This document shows, in pieces, positions 42,238 through 50,937 of a DNA stretch of 64,000 nt; the first letter of the stretch is position 1, and each line of letters begins with the position of its first letter. A program made the translations under genes and the position numbers. The notes under the pieces are model-generated. The model was not told where the DNA came from, made no database searches, and saw nothing but the letters and a program-made list of their open reading frames with translations. The stretch lies in assembly GCF_900103585.1 (NCBI RefSeq), contig NZ_FNHV01000016.1:62001-126000 (forward strand). The letters are read 5' to 3'. Origin of the DNA: Streptomyces sp. cf386 (GTDB lineage Bacteria > Actinomycetota > Actinomycetes > Streptomycetales > Streptomycetaceae).

Positions 42238-43572
42238 ATGAAACGGCATAGGACTGTATTGGCCCTGACCCTGTTCATCATCCTCGCCGCCCCGACGACC
42301 AGCATCCCGGCCACGGCCGCACCGGCCGCCACCACGGTCGTCGAGGCGCTCGACCGGGCCGCCCACCCGCTGCGGTCGGTCGAACCGGGCGGTGACACCG
42401 GCGATCTGCGCTCCCTCGACCGGATGATCGGCGACGCCCGGGTCGTCGGCCTGGGCGAGGCCACCCACGGTTCGCACGACTTCTTCGCCCTCAAGGACCG
42501 TGTCTTCCGCCACCTCGTCGAGGCGAAGGGCTTTCGCACCTTCGCCCTGGAGGCGCCCTGGAGCACCGGCGCGCGTCTCAACGACTACGTGCTGTACGGC
42601 AAGGGCGATCCGCGGCGCATCATGCGCGAGGAGTTCCAGAGGGACTACCTGGGGTGGAACAACACCGACTATCTGCGGCTCGTCGAGTGGATGCGGGCGT
42701 ACAACATCCGCCACCCCGCAGACCCCGTCCGCTTCATGGGCGACGACATCGCCTGGACCGGGCCCGAGCTGTACGACGCCGTGGAGGCGTACGTGGCCGG
42801 GACTCGCCCCGAGCTGAGCGCCCGCCTCGCCGAGCTCTACCGCGGACTGCGGCCGACCGTGCAGACCGGCGCGTACATCGAGCAGTACCTGCGGCTGCCG
42901 TACGCCGAACGCAAGGAGCGGGCGGAGCGCACGGGTGAGGCGCTGCGGCTGCTGGAGCGGCAGGCCCCGGGCGCCGACCGCGAGGCGTACGTCCGGTCCG
43001 TCCAGCAGGCGAGGGTGATCGACCAGACCGCACGGCAGTACGCCTTCGACGTCGAGGACCCCGCGGAGATCGCCGCGGCCATGCGCTATCGCGACGGGGC
43101 GATGGCCGCCAACGTGGTGTGGTGGCAGCGGCACACCGGGACCAAGGTGCTGCTGTCGGCGCACAACAACCACGTCGGCTATGTGCCGGAGGAGCCCGTC
43201 GAGAACCCGAAGGTGCAGGGCGCCTTCCTGCGCGAGGGCATCGGCGCGGGCTATGTGAGCGTCGGCCTGACCTTCGACCACGGCTCGTTCAACGCCACCG
43301 GCCTCGACGACGAGGATGTCCGCCGCTGGACGCTGGGCCCGGCGGACCCGGGCAGCAACGAGCGGACCCTCGACCGGGTGCGGTACCGCGACCACCTGCT
43401 CGACCTGCGGTCCGTCCGAGCGCCGGCCGCCGACTGGCTGCGGCAGGCACGGCCGACGCGCAGCATCGGCACCGCCTACCCGGACGGCCCGCACGACATC
43501 GCGCTCGCCCGCAGCTACGACATCCTGATCCATCTGCACCAGGTGGAGGCGTCGAGGCTGCGGGACCGGTGA
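42238..43572 (+). CDS. Exported erythromycin-esterase-family protein
   Basis: A 444-residue protein. MKRHRTVLALTLFIILAAPTTSIPATAAP is a signal peptide, so it acts outside the cell. The EreA/EreB family motifs are present: VVGLGEATHGSHDFFALKDR with the key Glu and His, FALEAPW, FMGDDIAW, and LLSAHNNHVGY with the C-terminal histidine. Characterised members hydrolyse the macrolide lactone, yet many family members have other substrates. The exported form is unusual for a resistance enzyme of the Ere type. It is convergent with the FusB-like gene, 17 bases apart. The ribosome site is weak. Confidence 0.87.
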   Translation: MKRHRTVLALTLFIILAAPTTSIPATAAPAATTVVEALDRAAHPLRSVEPGGDTGDLRSLDRMIGDARVVGLGEATHGSHDFFALKDRVFRHLVEAKGFRTFALEAPWSTGARLNDYVLYGKGDPRRIMREEFQRDYLGWNNTDYLRLVEWMRAYNIRHPADPVRFMGDDIAWTGPELYDAVEAYVAGTRPELSARLAELYRGLRPTVQTGAYIEQYLRLPYAERKERAERTGEALRLLERQAPGADREAYVRSVQQARVIDQTARQYAFDVEDPAEIAAAMRYRDGAMAANVVWWQRHTGTKVLLSAHNNHVGYVPEEPVENPKVQGAFLREGIGAGYVSVGLTFDHGSFNATGLDDEDVRRWTLGPADPGSNERTLDRVRYRDHLLDLRSVRAPAADWLRQARPTRSIGTAYPDGPHDIALARSYDILIHLHQVEASRLRDR

Positions 43573-43589
43573 CGGACGGGCGCCCGCCC

Positions 43590-44084
43590 TCAGACGTACA
43601 GCTTGTCGACGAACGCAGCCAGATTGCCCGTCGTCCTGGCGATCTGCTCCTCCAGCGTCAGGCTCTCCTCGAAGCGGGCCCCGGAGTCCACGACCTTCTT
43701 GCCGCGGACATAGAGCGAACAGGCGAGGTCGGTGCACATGTACACCCCCACCGAGTTGCCCTCACGGCCCGCCGCGCCGGCCTTGCGTGCCGTCATCAGG
43801 GAAACGCCGCCGCCAGGACGGGTGGTCAGACACAGCGAGCACATGCTGCGATGCAGGAAGCCGCGCTGCGAGGACGGGAAGCGGAACGTGACGCCCACTG
43901 GGCGCCCCTCCCGCTCGGTGACCAGATAGCTGCGATCGGGCGCCCCCGGATCCCGCCAGCCGAGGAAGTCGAGGTCGTCCCAAGGGCGTTCGTCGAGATC
44001 GCGGGGCATGGGCAGGCGCTTGGCCTCCCCCTTCGAGCAGTTGATGAAAGAGGTGCGGATGTCCTGCTCGGTGAGGGGCTTCAT
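43590..44084 (-). CDS. FusB/FBP-like EF-G-binding protein
   Basis: A 164-residue protein with the FBP C-terminal treble-clef zinc finger. The four cysteines are C82 and C85 (MCSLC) and C117 and C122 (CTDLAC), the same CxxC plus Cx4C spacing as FusB-type fusidic acid resistance proteins. These bind EF-G and free it from stalled ribosomes. SLMTARKAG and YVRGKKV are conserved basic patches of the fold. The N-terminal helical bundle of FusB is shortened. The ATG at 44084 with GGAG seven bases upstream is preferred over one at 44114. In Streptomyces such proteins may aid translation under stress or give self-protection; that is inference. Confidence 0.85.
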   Translation of the reverse strand: MKPLTEQDIRTSFINCSKGEAKRLPMPRDLDERPWDDLDFLGWRDPGAPDRSYLVTEREGRPVGVTFRFPSSQRGFLHRSMCSLCLTTRPGGGVSLMTARKAGAAGREGNSVGVYMCTDLACSLYVRGKKVVDSGARFEESLTLEEQIARTTGNLAAFVDKLYV

Positions 44085-44195
44085 AGGGGGTCTCCGGGGC
44101 TGCGGGGTGTTCATCGGCAAAACCTAGAGGTACTAGGTTCAGGGCTAGGGTAGGAAGCAAATTGAGGGGGAGCCAGTGATTTTCGGCCTTGTCGG

Positions 44196-44270
44196 GTCGC
44201 CACGGGCGCAGTCGTCGCGCTGGGCTGGTCGCGCAGTTCCCCGCGCCCCTTCAGGGCGCTGCCGAACCGC
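44196..44270 (-). repeat. Streptomyces intergenic repeat, second copy
   Basis: GGCTGGTCGCGCAGTTCCCC then GCGCCCCTTCAGGGCGC (44224-44258) is the reverse of the element at 21793-21872. Shared parts are GCGACCAGCC and GGGGCGCGGGG. It lies in the 196-base gap between the FusB-like and LuxR genes. Confidence 0.6.
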
Positions 44271-44280
44271 CGTGCGCGGC

Positions 44281-44922
44281 CTACTCCGCTTCCGGAACCG
44301 TTGGCACCGGCGGCCACACCCCAGCAGCGAGCACGCCCCTCGCATAGGCCCGAGCCACCAGTTCCGTGCGGTTCGCCGCGCCCCAGCGGGTCGAGAGGCG
44401 TCGTAGGTGGTAGTTCACGCCGTCCACCGTGAGGCCGGTTTCCCGGGCGGTCTGTGCGGTGGTGGCGCCGCCGGCGAGGAGGGCCAGGATGCGTGTCTCT
44501 GCCGGGGCGACCCGCACGGGACGCTGCTCGTGTGCCTCGCGCTCACCCAGCACCCGGAGCATCACCAGCAGCGCGGGCGTCTCCTCCACGGTGTCGCTCA
44601 CCGGGTCCGCCGTCAGCTCCCCGTACCGCTCCGCACCGCCGGGCGCCTCCCAGCGCACCGACACCTGGTACCGCGAGCGGTGCCGCAGCCGCAGCGCCTC
44701 GGCGATCCGCTTGACCTGGGTCGCCTCCTGCGGCCGGAACAGTTCCAGAACGTCCCGGCCGCGCAGCCGCCCCGGAGTGGTACCGCACTCCGCCGCCATC
44801 GCGGGATTGGCCAGCAGGACCGCGCCGTACACATCACAGACCGCGACCGGCACCGACACACGGTCGAAGACCAGCAGGGCGCGGTTGCGCCAGACCACGG
44901 ACTCCTCGCGACTGAAGTCCAT
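44281..44922 (-). CDS. LuxR-family regulator with PAS domain
   Basis: A 213-residue regulator. A PAS-like domain spans about residues 15-120 (VSVPVAVCDVYGAVLLANPAMAAECG, LRGRDVLELFRPQEATQVKRIAEAL). The LuxR-type helix-turn-helix follows from about residue 142 (RILALLAGGATTAQTARETGLTVDGVNYHLRRLSTRWGAANRTELVARA). The ATG at 44922 has AGGAGG five bases upstream; a GTG at 44928 is too close to it. It is divergent from the P450-reductase fusion, and the 141-base gap contains a perfect 30-base inverted repeat. A dimeric LuxR-type protein could bind it, which would make this the P450 regulator. Confidence 0.88.
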   Translation of the reverse strand: MDFSREESVVWRNRALLVFDRVSVPVAVCDVYGAVLLANPAMAAECGTTPGRLRGRDVLELFRPQEATQVKRIAEALRLRHRSRYQVSVRWEAPGGAERYGELTADPVSDTVEETPALLVMLRVLGEREAHEQRPVRVAPAETRILALLAGGATTAQTARETGLTVDGVNYHLRRLSTRWGAANRTELVARAYARGVLAAGVWPPVPTVPEAE

Positions 44923-44960
44923 GAGCACCTCCTGATAGCGGGCGCAAGAGCGGCGTACAT

Positions 44961-44990
44961 CCCTGCACTACACAATCATGTAGTGCAGGG
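44961..44990. promoter_or_regulatory. Perfect 30-base inverted repeat in the LuxR/P450-fusion gap
   Basis: CCCTGCACTACA (44961-44972) and TGTAGTGCAGGG (44979-44990) are perfect 12-base arms around CAATCA. It lies 39 bases before the LuxR start and 73 before the P450 start. It is a strong candidate operator; as RNA it would also form a stable hairpin. Confidence 0.75.
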
Positions 44991-45063
44991 GCGCGAGCGG
45001 CCGGGGCCCGTCGAGCACGCTGGATCGCAGTACTCCCGTACCGCGAAAGGCAGTTGTCGCGCC

Positions 45064-48000
45064 ATGCCCCCCACCGCGCCGCACCCGCAGTCCACGGACG
45101 CCCTCCCCGGCGTCCCCGTCGTCGACATCACCGCCGTCGGCCCCGGCCGCACCCCGATCCAGCAGGTCATGGAGCTGATGCGGGAGCACGGGCCGGTGCT
45201 CGTGCGGCGGCTGCACGGGCGGGACACGCTGTTCACCGCCGACCTGGACCTGGTGACCGACCTCGCCGACGAGAAGCGGTTCGCCAAGCATGTGGGGCCC
45301 GCCCTGGAGAACGTCCGGGAGTTCGCCGCCGACGGACTGTTCACGGCGTACAACGACGAGCCGAACTGGGCCAAGGCGCACGACATCCTCATGCCTGCCT
45401 TCGCGCTCGGCTCGATGCGCACCTACCACCCCGTGATGCTGAAGGTGGCGCAGCGGCTGATCGCGTCATGGGACCGTGACGCCCGCGGCGGACAGCCGGT
45501 GAACGTCCCCGACGACATGACCCGGATGACACTGGACACCATCGGGCTGGCCGGATTCGGCTACGACTTCGGTTCCTTCGAGCGCTCCGAGCCCCATCCC
45601 TTCGTCGAGTCCATGGTCCGCTGCCTGGAGTGGAGCATGGACCGGCTGGCCCGCGTCCCGGGCCAGGACTACTCGGCGGCCGACGCGGCCTTCCGGGACG
45701 ACTCCGCCTACCTCGCCCAGGTCGTCGACGACGTCATCGCCTCCCGTGCCGGCACCGACCAGCGCGATGCCGAGGACCTGCTCGGGCTCATGCTCAGCGC
45801 CGAGCACTCGCAGGACGGCACCACCCTCGACACCGCCAACATCCGCAACCAGGTCATCACCTTCCTGATCGCCGGCCACGAGACGACCTCCGGCGCGATG
45901 TCCTTCGCCATGTACTACCTGGCCAAGCACCCGACCGCGCTCCAGCTCGTGCAGCGCGAGGTCGACGAGCTGTGGGGCGACCAGGCCGACCCCGAGCCGA
46001 CCTACGACGAGGTCGGCAGGCTGACGTACACCCGCCAGGTCCTGGGCGAGGCGCTCCGGCTGTGGCCGACGGCCGCCGCCTTCAGTCGCCACGCCCTTGA
46101 GGACACGATGCTCGGCGGGCGCGTCCCGCTGCGCGCCGGGCAGTCCGTCACCGTGCTCGCGCCGATGCTGCACCGGCAGCCGGTCTGGGGCGACAACCCC
46201 GAGCTGTTCGACCCCACCCGCTTCACGCCCGAGGCCGAGGCGGCCCGCTCGGTGCACGCCTTCAAGCCCTTCGGAACCGGTGAACGCGCCTGCATCGGGC
46301 GGCAGTTCGCCCTGCATGAGGCGACCATGCTGCTGGCGATGCTGGTCCACCGCTACCGGCTGCACGACCACGCCGACTACCGCCTCGGCATCAAGGAGAC
46401 CCTCACCCTCAAGCCCGACGGCTTCACCCTCACCCTGACCCCGCGCACACCCGCCGACCGCGTCCACACCCCGCTGCCCGGCGCCGCCCCCGCGACCACG
46501 GAAGCCGTGTCCGACACGGCCGCCCTGCCCGCCCGCGTCTGCCCCGGCACCAGCGCCCTGTTCCTGCACGGCAGCAACTACGGCACCTGCCGCGACTTCG
46601 CCGCCCAGCTCGCCGACGAGGCCGCCGCGATCGGCTGCGAGACACAGGTCGCGCCGCTCGACGCCTACGCCGGTGGCCTGCCCACCGACCGCCCGGTCGT
46701 GATCACCGCCGCCTCCTACAACGGCCGTCCCACCGACGACGCCACCGCCTTCGCCACCTGGCTGGAGGAGGAGGCGGGAGAGGCCACGGACGTCATCTAC
46801 GCCGTCCTCGGCGTCGGCGACCGCAACTGGGCCGCCACCTACCAGCACGTTCCGACCCGCATCGACGACCGTCTCGCCGAACTCGGCGCCACCCGACTCG
46901 TCGACCGCGCCGCCGCCGACGCCTCCGGCGATCTGACCGGCGCGGTACGGGACTTCACGGCCCGGCTCCGCACGGCGCTGCTGGAGCGGTACGGCGACCC
47001 GGACGCGGGACCCGTCGACGGGATCGACGAGCCCACCTCGGCGTACGAGGTCCGCACCCTGACCGGAGGCCCCCTGGACGCCCTCGCCGAACGGCACGGG
47101 CTCGTCCCCATGACGGTCACCGAGGCCCGCGACCTGACCGCCCCCGGCTACCCCCGCCGCAAGCGTCTCGTCCGCGTCGCCCTGCCCGACGGCGTCACCT
47201 ACCGCACCGCCGACCACCTCACCGTCCTGCCCGCCAACGCCCCGGACCTCGTCGACCGTACCGCCACCGCACTGGGCGTCGACCTCGACACCGTCCTGGA
47301 CATCCGCGCCACCCGCCCGCGCCGCGACGGCCTCGCGCTGGACCGGCCCCTGACGGTACGTCAACTACTCACACACCACGTCGAGTTGCAGGAGCGCCCC
47401 AGCGCGGCCCAGCTCTCCGTCCTCGCCGCCGCCAACCCCTGCCCGCCGGAGCGCATGGCTCTCGCGAACCTGACCGACGATCCGCGCACCCTCGTCGAGG
47501 TGATCGAGGACTTCCCGGCCCTGCGCGGCGCCCTGGACTGGCCGACGCTCCTCGATCTCCTCACGCCTCTGCGTCCCCGCCACTACTCGATCTCCTCCTC
47601 GCCGTCGGCCGACCCCGGCCACGCGGACCTGATGGTCTCCCTGCTCCAGGCCCCCGCACGCTCCGGCAAGGGCACCTACCAGGGCACCGGATCCGGCTAC
47701 CTCACCGCCGTCGAGCCCGGCGACACGGTGTACGCGCGCGTCCAGCCGTGCCGGGAGGTCTTCCGGATCGACGGCTCGACCCCGGTCGTCATGGTCGCGG
47801 CGGGCACGGGCCTGGCCCCCTTCCGCGGCGCGATCGCCGACCGCACGGCCGCCCTCGCGACCGGTGCCGACCTCGCCCCGACCCTCTGCTACTTCGGCTG
47901 CGACGCCCCGGACGCCGACTTCCTGCACGCCGAGGAACTGCTCTTGGCCGAGACCGCCGGTGCCGTCTCGCTCCGCCCCGCCTTCAGCGCCGCCCCGCAG

Positions 48001-48246
48001 GACGGCGTGAGCTTCGTGCAGCACCGCATCGCCGCCGAGGCCGACGAGGTCTGGGAGCTGCTCGGCGCGGGTGCCCGGGTCTACGTCTGCGGCGACGGTT
48101 CCCGGATGGCGCCGGGCGTGCGGGAGGCGTTCCGTACGCTGTACCGGGAGCGCACACCGGGCGCCGACGACGGGGCGGCCGGGCGGTGGCTCGACGGGCT
48201 GATCGCGGACGGCCGCTACGTCGAGGACGTGTACGCGGCCGGCTGA
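45064..48246 (+). CDS. Self-sufficient cytochrome P450-reductase fusion (CYP102/P450 BM3 type)
   Basis: A 1060-residue fusion. The haem domain (1-475) has A270-GHETTS (I-helix, T274 conserved), EALR, and the haem thiolate C410 in FKPFGTGERACIGRQ. The reductase follows a Pro/Ala linker: a flavodoxin-like FMN domain from about 497 (LFLHGSNYGTCRDFA, a variant of the usual SxTGT loop), then an FAD domain (PRHYSISSSP) and NADPH domain (VMVAAGTGLAPFRG, YVCGDGSRM). Relatives hydroxylate medium to long fatty acids at sub-terminal carbons without separate partners. The C-terminal VEDVY is typical of the NADPH domain. It is divergent from a LuxR/PAS gene across a 30-base inverted repeat. Confidence 0.96.
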   Translation: MPPTAPHPQSTDALPGVPVVDITAVGPGRTPIQQVMELMREHGPVLVRRLHGRDTLFTADLDLVTDLADEKRFAKHVGPALENVREFAADGLFTAYNDEPNWAKAHDILMPAFALGSMRTYHPVMLKVAQRLIASWDRDARGGQPVNVPDDMTRMTLDTIGLAGFGYDFGSFERSEPHPFVESMVRCLEWSMDRLARVPGQDYSAADAAFRDDSAYLAQVVDDVIASRAGTDQRDAEDLLGLMLSAEHSQDGTTLDTANIRNQVITFLIAGHETTSGAMSFAMYYLAKHPTALQLVQREVDELWGDQADPEPTYDEVGRLTYTRQVLGEALRLWPTAAAFSRHALEDTMLGGRVPLRAGQSVTVLAPMLHRQPVWGDNPELFDPTRFTPEAEAARSVHAFKPFGTGERACIGRQFALHEATMLLAMLVHRYRLHDHADYRLGIKETLTLKPDGFTLTLTPRTPADRVHTPLPGAAPATTEAVSDTAALPARVCPGTSALFLHGSNYGTCRDFAAQLADEAAAIGCETQVAPLDAYAGGLPTDRPVVITAASYNGRPTDDATAFATWLEEEAGEATDVIYAVLGVGDRNWAATYQHVPTRIDDRLAELGATRLVDRAAADASGDLTGAVRDFTARLRTALLERYGDPDAGPVDGIDEPTSAYEVRTLTGGPLDALAERHGLVPMTVTEARDLTAPGYPRRKRLVRVALPDGVTYRTADHLTVLPANAPDLVDRTATALGVDLDTVLDIRATRPRRDGLALDRPLTVRQLLTHHVELQERPSAAQLSVLAAANPCPPERMALANLTDDPRTLVEVIEDFPALRGALDWPTLLDLLTPLRPRHYSISSSPSADPGHADLMVSLLQAPARSGKGTYQGTGSGYLTAVEPGDTVYARVQPCREVFRIDGSTPVVMVAAGTGLAPFRGAIADRTAALATGADLAPTLCYFGCDAPDADFLHAEELLLAETAGAVSLRPAFSAAPQDGVSFVQHRIAAEADEVWELLGAGARVYVCGDGSRMAPGVREAFRTLYRERTPGADDGAAGRWLDGLIADGRYVEDVYAAG

Positions 48247-48270
48247 CCGACGGGGAGGGGTGGGCGCACG

Positions 48271-49233
48271 GTGGTGGACTCCTGGGAACGGGCCCGACAG
48301 GTCCTGGGGGCGGCGGGTCTGCCGCCGGGACACCTCGCCCACCTGCGCCCGCTGTCGGGCGGCACCTACAACACGGTCGAGGAACTGCTTCTCTGCGATG
48401 GCCGCCGGTTCGTGCTCAAGGTGCCGCCCGCGCCGACCGTCCCGGGTCTGACGTACGAGAGCGAACTCCTCGTGTCCGAGGCGGAGTTCTACGGCGCGGC
48501 TGCCAAGGCGGACGTCGCGGCCCCGCGTGTCGTGGCCCTGGGCAGCCACCTGCTGATGACCGCCTGCCCGGGCGACCCCTGGAACGGCGCACTCACCGAC
48601 ACCGAGCGCAGCACCCTGCGTACGGAGCTGGGCGGCCAGGTCGCCCGACTGCACACCATGACCGGGCCGGGCTTCGGCTACCCGTCCGGCGCCCTCGGCC
48701 CGCTCGCCTCCGACTGGCGCACGGCGTTCACCGGGATGCTCGACGCGATCCTCGACGACGCCCGCCGTTACGGCGCCCGGCTGCTGCGTCCCGTGGACGA
48801 TGTAGCCCGTGCGCTCCACGCCGGCTACGAGGCGCTGGACGAGGTCACCGTCCCGAGCCTGGTCCACTTCGACCTGTGGCAGGGCAACATCCTGGTGGAC
48901 CGTGCGGCGGGGGAGGCCCGGATCGGCGGCCTCATCGACGGTGAGCGCATGTTCTGGGGCGACCCGCTGGCCGACTTCGTCTCCCTGGCGCTGCTCGGCG
49001 ACATCAAGACGGACGAGGCGTTCCTGGCGGGATACCGGGAGGCCGGAGGGCGTGCCGTCTTCGACGTACCGGCCCGCCTGCGCCTGGCTCTGTACCGCGG
49101 CTACCTCTACCTGATCATGCTCACGGAGACGGTCCCGCGGGCGGCCGACGCCGCACAGAACCGCTGGGTCCAGGAGACGGTCGCCCCGGAACTGGTGGCG
49201 GCGCTGGCCGAGATCGAGGACCTCACGACGTAG
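48271..49233 (+). CDS. Aminoglycoside-phosphotransferase-family protein
   Basis: A 320-residue APH-type kinase. The catalytic loop is HFDLWQGNILV (His, Asp and Asn present), followed by LIDGERMFWGDPLADF in place of the DFG-like motif. The N-terminal lobe has RFVLKVP with the ATP lysine and a glycine-rich GGTYNTVEELLL. Such proteins phosphorylate sugars, aminoglycosides or metabolites; no mark shows a resistance role. GTG codons at 48271 and 48274 are both possible starts. A GGGGAGGGG ribosome site lies somewhat far upstream. It follows the P450 fusion by 24 bases and precedes the ROK gene by 57, so the three may share a transcript. Confidence 0.85.
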   Translation: MVDSWERARQVLGAAGLPPGHLAHLRPLSGGTYNTVEELLLCDGRRFVLKVPPAPTVPGLTYESELLVSEAEFYGAAAKADVAAPRVVALGSHLLMTACPGDPWNGALTDTERSTLRTELGGQVARLHTMTGPGFGYPSGALGPLASDWRTAFTGMLDAILDDARRYGARLLRPVDDVARALHAGYEALDEVTVPSLVHFDLWQGNILVDRAAGEARIGGLIDGERMFWGDPLADFVSLALLGDIKTDEAFLAGYREAGGRAVFDVPARLRLALYRGYLYLIMLTETVPRAADAAQNRWVQETVAPELVAALAEIEDLTT

Positions 49234-49290
49234 GTCACAATGGGGGCGGGTTCGAACGGGGTGGAACAGGGCTGGTCCGAAGGGAAGCGC

Positions 49291-50580
49291 ATGGCGGGGC
49301 GGAACGGGCGCACGGTACGGGACCTCAGGCGGGGCAACCGTACGGCCGTACTGCAGCGCCTCTATTTCGACGGCCCCCTCAGCCGCTTCGAACTCGGCCC
49401 GGCGACCGGGCTCAGCTCCGGGTCCGTCAGTAACGTCGTCGCCGAGCTGATCTCCGACGGCCTGGTCGAGGAAGCCGGCAGCGTCGACTCCGACGGCGGC
49501 CGACCGCGCATCCTGCTGCGCGTGGCTCCCGGCAGCGGCCACATGATCGGCGTCGACGTCGGCGAGACCCGGGTGCGGATCGGGCTCTTCGACCTGACCC
49601 TCACCGAACTCGCCCGCGCCGAACGGCCCTTGGCGCAGGCCCGGTACGAGGTGGACGGCATCGTCGGCCATGTGCGCGACGGCATCGCCGAGGTGCTCGC
49701 GGGCGCCGGAATCGGGCCCGAGCGGCTCCTGGGCGTCGGCATCGGTGTCCCCGGCATCGTCGAACACACGCCGCGCACCGGTGCCGTGGTGCACGGGCAG
49801 ACGATCGGCTGGGACGCGGTGCCGCTGGAGAAGCTGCTGCGGGACGGGTCCCAACTCCCGGACGACGTCCCCTACTTCATCGACAACGGCGCCAGAACCC
49901 TCGGCCAGGCCGAGATGTGGTTCGGCGGCGGACGCGGCGCCCGCAGCGCGATCGTCGTGCTCTTCGGCTCCGGCGTCGGCGCCTGTCTGGTCGCCCCCGA
50001 GGTGGAGCACGGGCGGGCGGTCGAGTGGGGGCATCTGACGGTACGGGTCAGGGGGCGCCGCTGCCGATGCGGTGCGCTCGGCTGCCTGGAGGCCTACGCG
50101 GGCGCCGAGTCGCTGCTGGACCGCTGGCGCGAGGAAGGCGGAAGCGTGCCGGAGGGCGCCGACGAGGAGACCGCGCTGGCGGCGATGCTGGCCGGCGCGT
50201 ATCCGCCCGAGGGCGAAGCGGCCGACCCGAGGGCGCTCGCCGTGCTGGAGGAGACGGCCGAGTACGTGGGCGCCGGCCTGTCCGACCTGATCAACCTCTT
50301 CATGCCCGAGCGCATCCTGATCGGCGGCTGGGCGGGTCTCCAGCTGGGCGCCCGGTTCCTGCCCGCCGTACGCCGCCACGCGGCCGCGTACGCCCTGCGG
50401 CGTCCGGCCCAGAAGGTCACCGTCGACCTGGGCAGGCTCGGCCCGGACGCGGTCACCGTCGGTGCCGCGATCCTGCCGCTCGCCGACTTCTTCGCACGCG
50501 GCGGCCGACGCGCCGAGTCCGTGCCCGACGGGGAGTCGTCCGCTCGGGGCGCGTCCCTCGCCGAGCGGGTGGCGCCCTGA
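49291..50580 (+). CDS. ROK-family transcriptional regulator
   Basis: A 429-residue ROK protein. The N-terminal winged helix is NRTAVLQRLYFDGPLSRFELGPATGLSSGSVSNVVAELISDGLVEEAG. The ROK sugar-kinase-like domain follows (MIGVDVGETRVRIGLFDL, LGVGIGVPGIVEH). The zinc-binding CRCGALGCLEAYAG is near residue 265. The catalytic DNDA region is altered to IDNGARTLGQ, so kinase activity is doubtful and it is more likely a sugar-sensing repressor. The start is the ATG at 49291 with AAGGGAAG upstream. The target is unknown; the phosphotransferase gene lies just upstream. Confidence 0.9.
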   Translation: MAGRNGRTVRDLRRGNRTAVLQRLYFDGPLSRFELGPATGLSSGSVSNVVAELISDGLVEEAGSVDSDGGRPRILLRVAPGSGHMIGVDVGETRVRIGLFDLTLTELARAERPLAQARYEVDGIVGHVRDGIAEVLAGAGIGPERLLGVGIGVPGIVEHTPRTGAVVHGQTIGWDAVPLEKLLRDGSQLPDDVPYFIDNGARTLGQAEMWFGGGRGARSAIVVLFGSGVGACLVAPEVEHGRAVEWGHLTVRVRGRRCRCGALGCLEAYAGAESLLDRWREEGGSVPEGADEETALAAMLAGAYPPEGEAADPRALAVLEETAEYVGAGLSDLINLFMPERILIGGWAGLQLGARFLPAVRRHAAAYALRRPAQKVTVDLGRLGPDAVTVGAAILPLADFFARGGRRAESVPDGESSARGASLAERVAP

Positions 50581-50642
50581 CGTTTCGCCGGTGAGGCAGG
50601 CGGTACTCGCGGGGCGTTCGGACGACGCCAGGGAGATGCACG

Positions 50643-50882
50643 ATGGCTGACCACGATCGCGAGGCGCCCGACCGGACCGGCGAGCCCGTACCGCGGGACC
50701 TGCCGGACCAGCAGGCGGACACGGGGGAGGACCCGTGGGAGGTGCCCGTCGAGCCCGCCGACGACGCCACCGAGGCGGACGACGTCCCCGACACCGACGA
50801 GGCGGGCACGGGCCGACAGGGGGTGCCGCGGTCGGACACGGTCCCTTCGGAACATCCGGTGCCTCAGGAGCCGTCCGGTTGA
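50643..50882 (+). CDS. Small acidic disordered protein
   Basis: A 79-residue protein with very low complexity: about a third Asp/Glu, rich in Pro, and without hydrophobic segments (PDQQADTGEDPWEVPVEPADD). GGGAG lies seven bases before the ATG. I do not recognise it. Such short acidic proteins are common in Streptomyces, but with little sequence to judge it could be a chance frame. Confidence 0.5.
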   Translation: MADHDREAPDRTGEPVPRDLPDQQADTGEDPWEVPVEPADDATEADDVPDTDEAGTGRQGVPRSDTVPSEHPVPQEPSG

Positions 50883-50937
50883 GAGCCGGGACAGGAACGG
50901 CCCCTGGTCGCCCACCGCACCACCGCTCCACAGGTTC

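Noticed and set aside
42053..42241. Possible 62-residue plus-strand gene in the FUSC/esterase gap
   Set aside because: It has no ribosome site, a Gly/Pro/Arg composition without order, and overlaps the start of the esterase gene.
48271..49233. Aminoglycoside resistance gene
   Set aside because: The protein has only the general APH kinase fold; nothing shows a drug substrate, and such kinases are common in metabolism.
47365..50931. Very long open frame on the minus strand opposite the P450 fusion, phosphotransferase and ROK genes
   Set aside because: It is antisense to genes with clear domains, its residues are Gly/Ala/Arg/Val-rich without any motif, and such mirror frames are expected at this GC content.
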